From Azospirillum brasilense (GTDB taxonomy: Bacteria > Pseudomonadota > Alphaproteobacteria > Azospirillales > Azospirillaceae), in NCBI RefSeq assembly GCF_007827815.1, contig NZ_VITH01000004.1:186001-250000 (forward strand): a stretch of 64,000 nucleotides of DNA. The letters are read 5' to 3'. The translations under genes and the position numbers were made by a program. This document shows, piece after piece, positions 22,032 to 30,542 of the stretch. The notes beneath the pieces were generated by a model. That model saw only the letters and a list, made by a program, of their open reading frames with translations, did not search any database and had not been told where the DNA came from. The first letter of the stretch is position 1. Each line of letters starts with the position of its first letter.

Positions 22032-22739
22032 TCAGCCCGCCTGCACCACCGCCGCCACCAAGCCCGCCGCCGCGGCCAGCACGGCCAGGGCCAGCGCCGC
22101 CGGACGGCGTTTGGGCGACTCGACCGGCGCGTCCGCCGCGATCGCCTTCCGCCCCGTGATCATCGGGCGGATCAGATTGTCCCGCTTCACCACCAGATAG
22201 GCCAGCACGGCCAGCACATGCACGCCGATCAGGATCAGGATCCCGTCGGCCAGGATGCGGTGCAGGGTGCTGAAACCGGCCACCACACCCCCCGACGCCT
22301 GGGCCACCAGCGGCCCGTCCACCAGGATGTCGTCGGTGGTGAAGAGGCCGGCCACCGCCTGGAGCGTCAACGCACCCAGCAGCGCCAGCACCATCAGCCC
22401 GCCCATCGGGTTGTGCCCGACGACCGGCGCCGGCTCGCCGCCACCGCGCCCGCCGCGGACCATCCCGCAGGCGTAGGCGAGGACGGCGCGCGGCCCCTTC
22501 ACGAAATGGCTGAAACGCGCGGTCTGGCTGCCGATCAGCCCCCAGACGAGCCGGAACAGCAGGAGCGCCAGGATCGCCTCCCCCGCCAGCACGTGGATGG
22601 TCATGCGGTCGGTCTTGGCCGAGACCACCGCGACCGTCACCAGAAGGACCAGACCCCAATGAAACAGGCGCGTCGGCAAGTCCCAGACCGCCACCTCGCG
22701 CCGGCCCTTCGCCCGATTTGTGGTATTACCAACAACCAT
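22032..22739 (-). CDS. Cytochrome b561-type membrane protein
   Basis: A 235-aa di-haem membrane cytochrome of the bacterial b561 / Ni,Fe-hydrogenase b-subunit type. It opens with VWDLPTRLFHWGLV and has four main membrane helices whose His residues (in LFHW, IHVLAGEA, LHRILADG and IGVHVLAV) should bind two b haems, plus a C-terminal hydrophobic segment. Family members pass electrons between quinones and soluble c-type cytochromes. The ATG at 22739 follows GAGGGGTG. Its position opposite cytochrome c' suggests a functional pair. Confidence 0.88.
   Translation of the reverse strand: MVVGNTTNRAKGRREVAVWDLPTRLFHWGLVLLVTVAVVSAKTDRMTIHVLAGEAILALLLFRLVWGLIGSQTARFSHFVKGPRAVLAYACGMVRGGRGGGEPAPVVGHNPMGGLMVLALLGALTLQAVAGLFTTDDILVDGPLVAQASGGVVAGFSTLHRILADGILILIGVHVLAVLAYLVVKRDNLIRPMITGRKAIAADAPVESPKRRPAALALAVLAAAAGLVAAVVQAG
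22721..22731. promoter_or_regulatory. TGGTATTACCA palindrome inside the start of the b561 gene
   Basis: A perfect 5+1+5 inverted repeat covering codons 3-7, of the same TGGTA/TACCA form as the sites at 15941 and 17061. It may be an operator at the start codon, or chance. Confidence 0.25.
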
Positions 22740-22961
22740 GAATCACCCCTCGCTTCTTCTGTTCTTCCTTAGACTATGCCCCAAGGCGGTGCCTTTTGCC
22801 CAGCTTTCGGGAAAAAAGCGACAATCGGGGGGTAACCGGGCACCACAGCACTGTCATTGCACTTGAAGAAGCGGGTGGACGGCGGATATGACGTACTCAA
22901 AAAACCGGCGCACCCCCGTTCCACTCCCATCCCAACCCCGCCCAACAAGGATGCCCGCGTC

Positions 22962-23201
22962 ATGCCCGACAAGCAGCTTCTCCACCTCGTCTTCGGCGGC
23001 GAACTCGTCCGTCCCGATTCCGACCAGTTCGTCGACCCGACGAAGGTCCACATCGTCGGCATCTTCCCCAACTACGACGAGGCGTACAAGGCGTGGCGCG
23101 GCGCCACCGGGATGACCATCGACGACGCCCACACCCGCTACTTCATCGTGCATCTGCACCGGCTGCTCGATCCGTCGGCGGACGGGCACAAGCACGGTTG
23201 A
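22962..23201 (+). CDS. DUF4170 domain protein
   Basis: A 79-aa protein matching the DUF4170 family found across alphaproteobacteria, of unknown function. Family segments are LHLVFGGEL at the N-terminus, VHIVGIFPNYDEAYKAWRG in the middle and TRYFIVHLHRLLDP at the end. The ATG at 22962 gives the usual family length; upstream ATGs would add unmatched residues. It is followed by a phosphoesterase after 65 bases. Confidence 0.88.
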   Translation: MPDKQLLHLVFGGELVRPDSDQFVDPTKVHIVGIFPNYDEAYKAWRGATGMTIDDAHTRYFIVHLHRLLDPSADGHKHG

Positions 23202-23266
23202 CGGACGGCGTCATCAGCCGGCGGCGCGGGGAACCCTCCGCGCCGCCGCTGTGTTGAGGCCTCCCG

Positions 23267-23824
23267 ATGGCGGTCTTCTTCACCAGCGACACGCATTTCG
23301 GCCACGCCGGCGCGATCAGCCGCTTCCGCCGGCCCTTCGCCTCGGTCGCGGACATGGACGAGGCCATGGTGGCCAGCTGGAACGCCACGGTCGGCCCGGA
23401 CGACACGGTCTGGCACCTCGGCGACTTCGCCCTGCACCGCAAGCCGGACGCCATGGCGGTGCTGCTGGAGCGCCTGCACGGCACCAAGCACCTCATCACC
23501 GGCAACAACGACGGCCCCGCCACCCTGGCCCTGCCCGGCTGGACGAGCGTGCAGCCCTACGCGGAACTGCTGCTGGACGAGCGGCGGCTGGTGCTGTGCC
23601 ATTACGCCTTCCGCACCTGGAACGGCATGTACAAGGGCGCCCTGAACCTGCACGGCCACAGCCACGGCCAGTTGAAGGGCATGCCCCGGCAGTTCGACGT
23701 CGGCGTGGATGTGTGGGATTTCCGCCCGGTCACCATCGAGCAGATCCTGAGCTCGCGGCAAAGGGCGAAGACGCCGGACCCGTCCAAGCGCACGCCGGGA
23801 CCGCCGGTCCGCCGCGAGCCTTGA
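23267..23824 (+). CDS. Calcineurin-like metallophosphoesterase
   Basis: 185 aa with the complete two-metal phosphoesterase motif set: SDTHFGH, GDFALH, GNND, the lone His in LCHYAFRTW, and HGHSHGQ. Small enzymes of this layout hydrolyse phosphodiesters or nucleotides; the substrate is unknown, and relatives also occur in phages. The start at 23267 is the natural N-terminus (MAVFFTSDTH). Its stop lies one base before a candidate Fur box of the next operon. Confidence 0.88.
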   Translation: MAVFFTSDTHFGHAGAISRFRRPFASVADMDEAMVASWNATVGPDDTVWHLGDFALHRKPDAMAVLLERLHGTKHLITGNNDGPATLALPGWTSVQPYAELLLDERRLVLCHYAFRTWNGMYKGALNLHGHSHGQLKGMPRQFDVGVDVWDFRPVTIEQILSSRQRAKTPDPSKRTPGPPVRREP

Positions 23825-23825
23825 T

Positions 23826-23844
23826 AATAAGAATAGTTCGCATT
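23826..23844. promoter_or_regulatory. Candidate Fur box upstream of fecI
   Basis: The 19 bases from 23826 agree with the AATGAGAAT-N-ATTCTCATT form of the Fur site at about 15 positions. It lies about 150 bases before the FecI-type sigma gene, a location where Fur control is known in FecI/FecR systems. Confidence 0.55.
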
Positions 23845-23992
23845 CCAAGCGTGATGCGGCTATACGGGTGCGACCGGCCTCCTTGGCCATGACCCCACGG
23901 GCGCCGGTGTCCTCGCATCCGTCATTCCGCGCGTCTGTGCCCGACATCCTCCGCCCACCGCTGCCCGACGACACCCGGTCCCGGAGCGCCCG

Positions 23993-24517
23993 ATGACGGG
24001 CGCCATGGGCGCCTGGGCGCGCAAGATCGCGGAGTTGTTCGACGCCCATCGCCTGCGCGTGGAGCGTGCCATCGCGCGGCGGACCGGCGATCCGCAAACG
24101 GCGGGCGATCTCGCGCAGGACGCCTTCCTGCGGCTGGCCCGTCTGCCCGATGGCGAGGCGGTCCAGAACCCGGCCGGGCTGCTGTATGTGGTGGCCGACC
24201 GCGTGGCGCTGGACCATTGCCGGGCGGCCAAGCGCCAGCGCCAGCGCGAGGCCGGTCCGCCCGACGAGGACCTGCCCTCCTCCAGCCCCGCGGCCGATGC
24301 GGTGGTGGAGCGGAACCAGACCATGGCCCGGCTGCGCGACGCCATCGACTCCCTGCCGCCCAAGACCCGCGACGTCTTCCTTCTCTACCATGTCGAAGGC
24401 TTGTCCTACCGCGCCATCGGCGAACGGCTTGGCATCTCCCCCCGCACGGTCGAGTACCATCTGCGCACGGCGCTGGAGCAGTGCCGCGCCCGCATGAAGC
24501 GGCGCCCGCCGCGATGA
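23993..24517 (+). CDS. FecI-type ECF sigma factor
   Basis: A 174-aa extracytoplasmic-function sigma factor of the iron-starvation group. Region 2 is seen in AGDLAQDAFLRLARL and the melting segment PAGLLYVVADRVALDH; region 4 ends in LPPKTRDVFLLYHVEGLSYRAIGERLGISPRTVEYHL, a clear helix-turn-helix. It should direct RNA polymerase to the downstream receptor operon when the receptor signals through FecR. The ATG at 23993 follows CCGGAGC. fecR begins 117 bases on. Confidence 0.93.
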   Translation: MTGAMGAWARKIAELFDAHRLRVERAIARRTGDPQTAGDLAQDAFLRLARLPDGEAVQNPAGLLYVVADRVALDHCRAAKRQRQREAGPPDEDLPSSSPAADAVVERNQTMARLRDAIDSLPPKTRDVFLLYHVEGLSYRAIGERLGISPRTVEYHLRTALEQCRARMKRRPPR

Positions 24518-24634
24518 TGGGCAGGGCCTGGGTCCCGGCCGGCCATTTTCTTTGAGGGATCGGCCGCCCTCGACCGTCTATCCAAACACGAGACACCCCA
24601 AACACGGCACAGCAGGAGCGCTCAGCGGGACGCG

Positions 24635-25660
24635 ATGGATCATCAGGACGGACAGCGCAGCGAGCCGGCGGAAGGCGGACCAGTGGAAGGCGGACCGGAC
24701 GAGGACCGGCTGTTCTCGGAAGCCAACGCGTGGCACTTCCGTCTGCAGTCCGACGATGTCCGGCCGGCGGAGCGCGCCGCCTTCGCCGAGTGGCTGGCCC
24801 GCAGCCCGGCCCATTCGGGCGCCTGGACCGGCTTGCAGACCCTCCTTCACGACCTGAAGGAACCCGCCCGCGCCGCCTACGCCGAGTCCCGCGTCGCGCC
24901 GCCGCGCCGCCCGGCGGCGGCCGGCATCCGGCGCCTCGCCGCGGCGCTGACCATCCTGCTGGCGGTCGGCGGCGTCGGCGTCTGGCACGGACCGACGCTG
25001 TACCAGAACGCCGTCGCGGACCAAGTAACCGCGACCGGCCAGCGCCGGACCCTGACCCTGCCGGACGGCTCCACGGTCGAGATGAACGGCGACACCGCGC
25101 TGGCGTTCGACGACCGGGACGGCGAGCGGCGCGTCAGGCTTCTGCGCGGCGAGGCGTGGTTCCACGTCACGCGCGATCCCGACCATCCCTTCGTCGTCGA
25201 TGGCGGGGCGGGCGCCGCCCGCGTGTTGGGAACCCAGTTCAGCGTCCGGCGCGAGACCGACCGCACGACGGTCACCGTGGGCGAAGGGCTGGTGGAGGTC
25301 GTCGCCCATCGGAATGCCGATGGCAACGCCCCCTGGCCCGACAGCGTCCGCCTGCGCCCCGGCGAGAGCGCGGAGGCCGATGCCCACGGCGTGACCGGGC
25401 CACGGGCGGTTGACCCCGCCGTCGCCTTCGCGTGGCGCCAGGGCCAGATTGTCTTCCGCCAGCAGCCGCTCGCCTCGGTCATCGCGGCGCTGAACCGGCA
25501 ATGGCCGGGCCGGGTGGTCCTGCTGAACGACGAGGCGGCGGAGCGCGTCGTGTCGGGTGTCTTCGCGCTCGACCGGCCGGACGCCGTGATCGACGCGCTG
25601 GAGCGCGGTCTCGGCGTGCGCGCCACCCGCATCACTCCCTACCTGACCCTGCTCCGCTGA
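24635..25660 (+). CDS. FecR-type anti-sigma factor / sigma regulator
   Basis: An inner-membrane protein that couples the outer-membrane receptor to the FecI-type sigma factor. 341 aa: an N-terminal cytoplasmic anti-sigma domain (EANAWHFRL, AEWLARSPAHSGAW), one membrane helix at about 100-117 (RLAAALTILLAVGGVGVW), the FecR periplasmic domain (TLPDGSTVEMNGDTAL ... GEAWFHVTRDPDHPF) and a C-terminal STN-like domain (VVSGVFALDRPDAVIDAL) that should meet the receptor. The order sigma, regulator, receptor is standard. Confidence 0.93.
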   Translation: MDHQDGQRSEPAEGGPVEGGPDEDRLFSEANAWHFRLQSDDVRPAERAAFAEWLARSPAHSGAWTGLQTLLHDLKEPARAAYAESRVAPPRRPAAAGIRRLAAALTILLAVGGVGVWHGPTLYQNAVADQVTATGQRRTLTLPDGSTVEMNGDTALAFDDRDGERRVRLLRGEAWFHVTRDPDHPFVVDGGAGAARVLGTQFSVRRETDRTTVTVGEGLVEVVAHRNADGNAPWPDSVRLRPGESAEADAHGVTGPRAVDPAVAFAWRQGQIVFRQQPLASVIAALNRQWPGRVVLLNDEAAERVVSGVFALDRPDAVIDALERGLGVRATRITPYLTLLR

Positions 25661-25731
25661 AAAAAACGCGGGGCCTGAAAAAACTTCCCAGGGTTCTCCG
25701 TGCGCCCGTCGTCATGTTCGGGAAAGGAGAG

Positions 25732-25750
25732 AATGAGACGCAATCTCAGA
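25732..25750. promoter_or_regulatory. Candidate Fur box upstream of the TonB-dependent receptor
   Basis: AATGAGA-CGCAA-TCTCAGA: both arms follow the AATGAGA/TCTCATT Fur-site pattern with two mismatches, and the centre is divergent. It lies 39 bases before the chosen receptor start. A FecI-dependent promoter is also expected here, but I cannot define it. Confidence 0.4.
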
Positions 25751-25788
25751 AAGCGGCGCGCTCTCTCACCGGACGACAGAGGCGAGCG

Positions 25789-28326
25789 ATGACATCGGTG
25801 ATGTGTGAAGCGACGGGTGTGACGAACGGGTGCCGGGACGGTGTTCTGGGCGGGCGGCTGGGGCACGGGGTCCCAAGCCGGTTCAAAGTCCGGTCCAAAG
25901 CCCGGTTCATGGGGCGCCTTCTGGCGACGACGATGCTGATCGTGCCGGGCCTTCTCCTGTCCGGCGTCGCCGCGGCACTGGCGCAGTCGACCCAGGAGTC
26001 GATCACGGCCGGCCCGGTGACCTTCGCCATCGTGCCGCAGTCGGTGGACGGGGCGCTCGTCGCCTTCTCCACCGCCACCCGCATCCAGGTGCTGAGCCCC
26101 GGCGCCGTGACCCAGGGCGTCAATTCTCCCGGCGTCAGCGGATCGATGACCGCGCGCGAAGGGCTGAACCGCCTGCTGTCCGGCACCGGGCTGGCCGCCC
26201 GCTTCCTCAACGCCGACACCGTGACGGTCGAGCGCGTGTCCGCCGGCGACGCCGTCCTGCTCGACCCGCTGCAGGTCGAGGGAAGCCGGGGCGCCACCGG
26301 CCCCGGCGCCCTACCCCCGTCCTATGCCGGCGGCCAGGTGGCGCGCGGCGGGCGCATCGGCGCGCTGGGCAACCAGGACGCGATGGACGTTCCCTTCTCC
26401 GTCACCAGCTACACCGCCGAAACCATCCGCAACCAGCAGGCGGACACCATCGCCGACGTGCTGGCCAACGACCCGGCCGTGCGCAGCAGCCTCGGCTACG
26501 GCAATTTCTCCGAGAGCTTCGTCATCCGCGGCTTCCCGCTGGCCGGGGAGGACCTGTCGGTCGACGGCCTCTACGGCACCGCTCCGCGCCAGATCGTCGC
26601 CACCAACATGTTCGAACGGGTGGAGGTGCTGAAGGGCGCCAACGCCTTCCTCAACGGCGCGGCCCCCAGCGGGTCCGGCATCGGCGGCGGCGTGAACCTC
26701 GTGCCCAAGCGGGCGGAGGACGATCCGCTGACCCGGCTGACCGCCAGCTACGCCATGGACAGCCGCCTCGGTTTGGCGGCCGATGTCGGGCGCCGGTTCG
26801 GCGACGCCAAGCAGTTCGGCGTGCGCGCCAACGCCGCGATCCGCGGCGGCGACACCGCCATCGACGACGAGGAGCGGAGGCTGACGCTCGGCTCCCTGGC
26901 CCTGGACTACCGCGGCGAGCGCGCCCGCGTGGCGCTCGACGTCGGCACCCAGACCCAGCGGGTGGAGCAGGGCCGACCCGTGGTCTATGTCGGCAGCTTC
27001 GTCCCGGCGGTGCCGTCGGCTTCGCAGAACTACGCGCAGCCCTGGAGCTATTCGCGGATGCGCGACACCTTCGGCCAGATCCGCGCCGAGTACGACATCC
27101 TGCCCACCCTGACCGCCTACGGCGCCTTCGGCCTGCGCAGCATGCGCGAGGACGGCGACTACGCCTCTCCCACCATCACGCGGCCCGACGGCACCGGCAC
27201 GGTCCGGCGCCTGACCGTCCCGCGCGAGGACGACACCGTCACCGGCCAGGGCGGCGTCCGGGCCGACCTGCAGACCGGCCCGTTCCGGCACCAGTTGAAC
27301 GCCGGCGCCTCCGCGCTGCGGACGACCAACAACAACGGCTTCGAGTTCGGCACGACCTCGACCATCAACCTCTACACCATGGTCGGCCTGCCGCGCCCGG
27401 CGACGACCTCGGCCAGCGGCATGATCGGCGACCTGCCGAAGGTCAGCGAGTCGGTGCTGCGCAGCGTCTACGCGTCGGACACGGTGTCGATCCTGAACGA
27501 CCGGGTGATGGTCACCGCCGGCCTGCGCCAGCAGAACATCCAGGTGCGCGGCTACAACCGGGCCAACGGCGCCCGCACCTCCGATTACGACCAGTCGGCG
27601 CTGACGCCGGTGGTCGGGCTGGTGGTGAAGCCGGTCGAGACGCTGTCGCTCTACGCCAACCGGATCGAAGGGCTGGCGCAGGGGCCGACCGCCCCGTCCA
27701 CCGCGGCCAACTCCGGCGAGATCTTCGCGCCCTACCGGTCGGTCCAGTACGAGGTCGGCGGCAAGCTGGACTTCGGCAGCTTCGGCGGCTCGCTGTCGCT
27801 GTTCCAGACCACGCAGCCCAGCGGCGTCACCGACCCGTTCACCCGCGTCTACAGAGTGTCCGGCGAACAGCGCAACCGCGGCATCGAGCTGATGCTGTAC
27901 GGCGAGCCGGTGCCGGGCGTCCGGCTTCTGGGCGGCGCCACCGTCATCGATCCGGAGCTGAGCGATACCGGCAGCGCCGCAACCGAGGGCAAGGACGCCG
28001 TCGGCGTGCCGCGCCACCAGTTCAACGCCAACGTCGAATGGGACCTGCCCTTCCTCCCCGCGTCCGTCCCCACCGTGACGCTGACCGGGCGCGTGATCCA
28101 CACCGGATCGCAGTATCTCAACGCCGCCAATACGCTGAAGATTCCCAGCTGGACCCGCTTCGACGTCGGCGCGCGGATGATCGCCGAGGTCCAGAACCGT
28201 CCGGTGACCATCCGGGCGGCGGTCGAGAACGTGACCGACAAGGCCTATTGGGCGTCGGCCTCCGGCGGCTACCTCAGCCAGGGCAACCCGCTGACCGCCA
28301 AGCTGTCGGTGTCGGTGGACTTCTGA
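25789..28326 (+). CDS. TonB-dependent siderophore receptor with N-terminal signalling (STN) domain
   Basis: Outer-membrane receptor for a ferric siderophore, 845 aa from the chosen start. After the signal segment (LIVPGLLLSGVAAALAQ) comes an STN domain (PQSVDGALVAFSTATRIQVL ... GLAARFLNADTVTV), which contacts FecR. The plug follows (DVPFSVTSYTAETI, ESFVIRGFPL, FERVEVLKGANAFLNG), then a 22-strand barrel ending in LSVSVDF with a terminal Phe. ATG 25789 follows AGAGGCGAG; ATG 25909 would place the signal peptide at the very start and is a fair alternative. The siderophore type cannot be told from sequence. Confidence 0.92.
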   Translation: MTSVMCEATGVTNGCRDGVLGGRLGHGVPSRFKVRSKARFMGRLLATTMLIVPGLLLSGVAAALAQSTQESITAGPVTFAIVPQSVDGALVAFSTATRIQVLSPGAVTQGVNSPGVSGSMTAREGLNRLLSGTGLAARFLNADTVTVERVSAGDAVLLDPLQVEGSRGATGPGALPPSYAGGQVARGGRIGALGNQDAMDVPFSVTSYTAETIRNQQADTIADVLANDPAVRSSLGYGNFSESFVIRGFPLAGEDLSVDGLYGTAPRQIVATNMFERVEVLKGANAFLNGAAPSGSGIGGGVNLVPKRAEDDPLTRLTASYAMDSRLGLAADVGRRFGDAKQFGVRANAAIRGGDTAIDDEERRLTLGSLALDYRGERARVALDVGTQTQRVEQGRPVVYVGSFVPAVPSASQNYAQPWSYSRMRDTFGQIRAEYDILPTLTAYGAFGLRSMREDGDYASPTITRPDGTGTVRRLTVPREDDTVTGQGGVRADLQTGPFRHQLNAGASALRTTNNNGFEFGTTSTINLYTMVGLPRPATTSASGMIGDLPKVSESVLRSVYASDTVSILNDRVMVTAGLRQQNIQVRGYNRANGARTSDYDQSALTPVVGLVVKPVETLSLYANRIEGLAQGPTAPSTAANSGEIFAPYRSVQYEVGGKLDFGSFGGSLSLFQTTQPSGVTDPFTRVYRVSGEQRNRGIELMLYGEPVPGVRLLGGATVIDPELSDTGSAATEGKDAVGVPRHQFNANVEWDLPFLPASVPTVTLTGRVIHTGSQYLNAANTLKIPSWTRFDVGARMIAEVQNRPVTIRAAVENVTDKAYWASASGGYLSQGNPLTAKLSVSVDF

Positions 28327-28390
28327 CGGCGGATTTCTGGAGGTGGATGCCCGACCGGCGAAGCTGTGACGGCGGCATGAGGGGGCCCCG

Positions 28391-29557
28391 ATGACCAACC
28401 GAACCATCCGGATCTGGACTGTGATCCACAAATGGACCAGCCTGATCTGCACGATCTTCATGCTGCTGCTGTGCCTGACCGGCCTGCCGCTGATCTTCCA
28501 TGACGAGATCGAGGCGCTGACGGCCGAGGACACCCTCCCGCCGATGCCGGCCGAAACGCCGTTGAAATCGCTGGACGAGGCTGTGGCCTCGGCGCTGGCG
28601 ACCTACCCCGGCGAGCGGCCGCTGTTCCTCAGCTTCGACGTGGACCGGCCGGTGGTGAACGTCACCACCGGACCGGGGGCCCGTCCTCCGGTGTCGCAGA
28701 TGCACATCTCGGCCATCGACCTGCGCACCACGCGGATCCTCGCCGACCTGAACGAGGACGGCGGGTTCATGCATGTGATGTTGCGCCTGCATGTGGACCT
28801 GTTTGCCGGGCTGCCCGGCGAGTTGTTCCTCGGCTTCATGGGCTTCCTGCTGCTCCTGGCCACCCTGTCGGGCGTGGTGATCTACGCCCCCTTCATGCGC
28901 AAGCTGTCCTTCGGCACGGTGCGGGCCGGGCGCGGCCGGCGGCTGAAGTGGCTCGACCTGCACAACATGCTGGGCATCGTCACGCTGATGTGGGTGGTGG
29001 TGGTCGGATTGACCGGCGTCATCAACACCTTGTCCGTGCCGCTGGTCGCCTATTGGCGCGCCAACGAGCTGGCGGCGATGATCGCTCCCTATGAGGGCAA
29101 GCCGGTTCCGGAACGCTTCACCTCGGTCGACGCGGCCGTCCGCACCGCCATGGAGGCCGCTCCCGGCATGCGGCCGCAATTCGTCGCCTTCCCCGGCGTG
29201 CGCTTTTCCAGCAACCACCATTACGCGGTGTGGCTGAAGGGAGCCACGCCGGCCACCAACCGCATCCTGACCCCCGCCCTGATCGACGCCGAGACGGGCG
29301 CCTTCACCGACATGCGCTCCATGCCCTGGTACATGCTGGCGCTGCGGTTGTCGCAGCCGCTGCATTTCGGCGATTACGGCGGGCTGCCGATGAAGGTCCT
29401 GTGGGCGGTGCTGGACCTGCTGACCATCGTCATCCTCGGCAGCGGCCTGTATTTGTGGATCGCCCGCCGCCGCCTTGTCCAGAATCGCCGTGCCCAGGAC
29501 AACCATGTCCAGGATCGCCGTCTCCAGGATCATGCCGCCGGGGAGGCCGCGGAATGA
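28391..29557 (+). CDS. PepSY-associated TM-helix membrane protein
   Basis: 388 aa. The N-terminal membrane helix (IWTVIHKWTSLICTIFMLL) with its His, two further helices and a last one near 355-372 match PepSY_TM proteins, which sit in siderophore operons and are thought to act as ferric-siderophore reductases through bound haem. Candidate haem His residues lie in VIHKW, HVMLRLHVDLF and WLDLHNMLG. The C-terminal tail has a short repeated pattern (RRLVQNRRAQ, then VQDRRLQDH). It overlaps the next gene by ATGA, so the two are translationally coupled. Confidence 0.88.
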   Translation: MTNRTIRIWTVIHKWTSLICTIFMLLLCLTGLPLIFHDEIEALTAEDTLPPMPAETPLKSLDEAVASALATYPGERPLFLSFDVDRPVVNVTTGPGARPPVSQMHISAIDLRTTRILADLNEDGGFMHVMLRLHVDLFAGLPGELFLGFMGFLLLLATLSGVVIYAPFMRKLSFGTVRAGRGRRLKWLDLHNMLGIVTLMWVVVVGLTGVINTLSVPLVAYWRANELAAMIAPYEGKPVPERFTSVDAAVRTAMEAAPGMRPQFVAFPGVRFSSNHHYAVWLKGATPATNRILTPALIDAETGAFTDMRSMPWYMLALRLSQPLHFGDYGGLPMKVLWAVLDLLTIVILGSGLYLWIARRRLVQNRRAQDNHVQDRRLQDHAAGEAAE

Positions 29558-29739
29558 CGCCGCGCGCTCCCTTCCGACCCTTGGCGGTCTTCGGCATTCC
29601 GACGGTGATCGCGCTCGTCACCGCCGTCGGGCTGGTTGCCGCTTTGCTGGATGACGGCGTCGTGGACGCCGTGTCCTGGGCCGCGCTGTCGGTCCCCGTG
29701 CTCACCACGGTGTGGTGCTGGCGCAAACGCAAACGCTGA
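29554..29739 (+). CDS. 61-aa two-helix membrane protein of the siderophore operon
   Basis: It starts within the stop of the PepSY gene (ATGA overlap), which argues strongly that it is real. Two hydrophobic helices (VFGIPTVIALVTAVGLVAALL and VSWAALSVPVLTTVWCW) are separated by a short acidic turn, and the end is strongly basic (RKRKR). I recognise no family; small membrane proteins of this type often follow PepSY genes in iron operons. A role beside the reductase is inferred from coupling only. Confidence 0.65.
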   Translation: MTPRAPFRPLAVFGIPTVIALVTAVGLVAALLDDGVVDAVSWAALSVPVLTTVWCWRKRKR

Positions 29740-29942
29740 GTAGGCTTCCGACAAGACGGCGGGTCCGTTCCGTGCTCTGGGCGGACCAAGGGTGTTCCCA
29801 TCGCAACACTGCCCGGGATCGCGGTCTCCGCGCCCGGGAAAGCCTCTTGATGGGTCCGGGTCCCCACACCTCTCCCGCAAGCGGCGGCTTGGCACGGGCG
29901 TCCGGCCAAGCCACCGGGCGGCGAGGGACTTCGGGAGCGGTG

Positions 29943-30164
29943 ATGGAAGCGTCGTTGTGGATCGTCGCGCTGGGCGCAGCCGTGGCCGGGTTCGTTCAAA
30001 GCCTGTCAGGGTTCGCCTTCGGGATGGTGGCCATGTCCTTCCGGGCCTGGGGACTCGACCCTCGGACCGCCGCCATCCTGACGGTGTTCGGTGCCCTGAC
30101 CGGGCAGGTGATCGCCATGCTGGCGGCGTCCCTGCCATCCGTGCTGCTGCCGTCCGCAAGCTGA
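29943..30164 (+). pseudogene. Truncated sulfite exporter TauE/SafE (TSUP) family gene
   Basis: The first ~58 codons (MEASLWIVALGAAVAGFVQ ... FGALTGQVIAML) match the N-terminal two helices of TSUP permeases of about 250 aa. The frame then leaves the family and stops at 30164 after 73 codons. The start region is intact, so this is the 5' stump left by a deletion or rearrangement near base 30125. The lost protein would have exported small sulfonates or similar anions. Confidence 0.7.
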
Positions 30165-30542
30165 TCAGCGGATACACGGCGGCGGTACGTCCCCGAACGC
30201 TGGCATGGCAACGGACAACCACACCTATTATTAACATTTAGATTTAGTTGTTTATATGCTTTAAACACATTCATAGAAATATTCAGGCTTTTTTTATAGA
30301 CATTTTGAGAGAAGACCTGCCATGCCGTCGGACTTGGTGGCCCAGACCCTGTTCGACCTGCTTCTGCGCTCGCTCGGCCTCGGCGGACGGCGGGGCGAAA
30401 TGGGCGATTGCCGATCCTGCACGACATCGCCTGGGCAACAAGCGTCGCGGCGCTCTGTTGGCGAAGACAACCGGCGCAGAGAAAAACCGTGCCCTGGCTT
30501 CCACGTCCTCTTTCACAAACCATTGCAGAGGCGACCGTCACC
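30165..30542. other. Gap after the TSUP stump, partly AT-rich
   Basis: About 30220-30310 is AT-rich, with a T7 run and nothing recognisable. The remainder (30310-30540) is GC-rich and open in several frames; none gives a recognisable protein. It should contain the promoter of the old yellow enzyme gene. I read it as rearranged DNA joined to the TSUP breakpoint. Confidence 0.4.
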
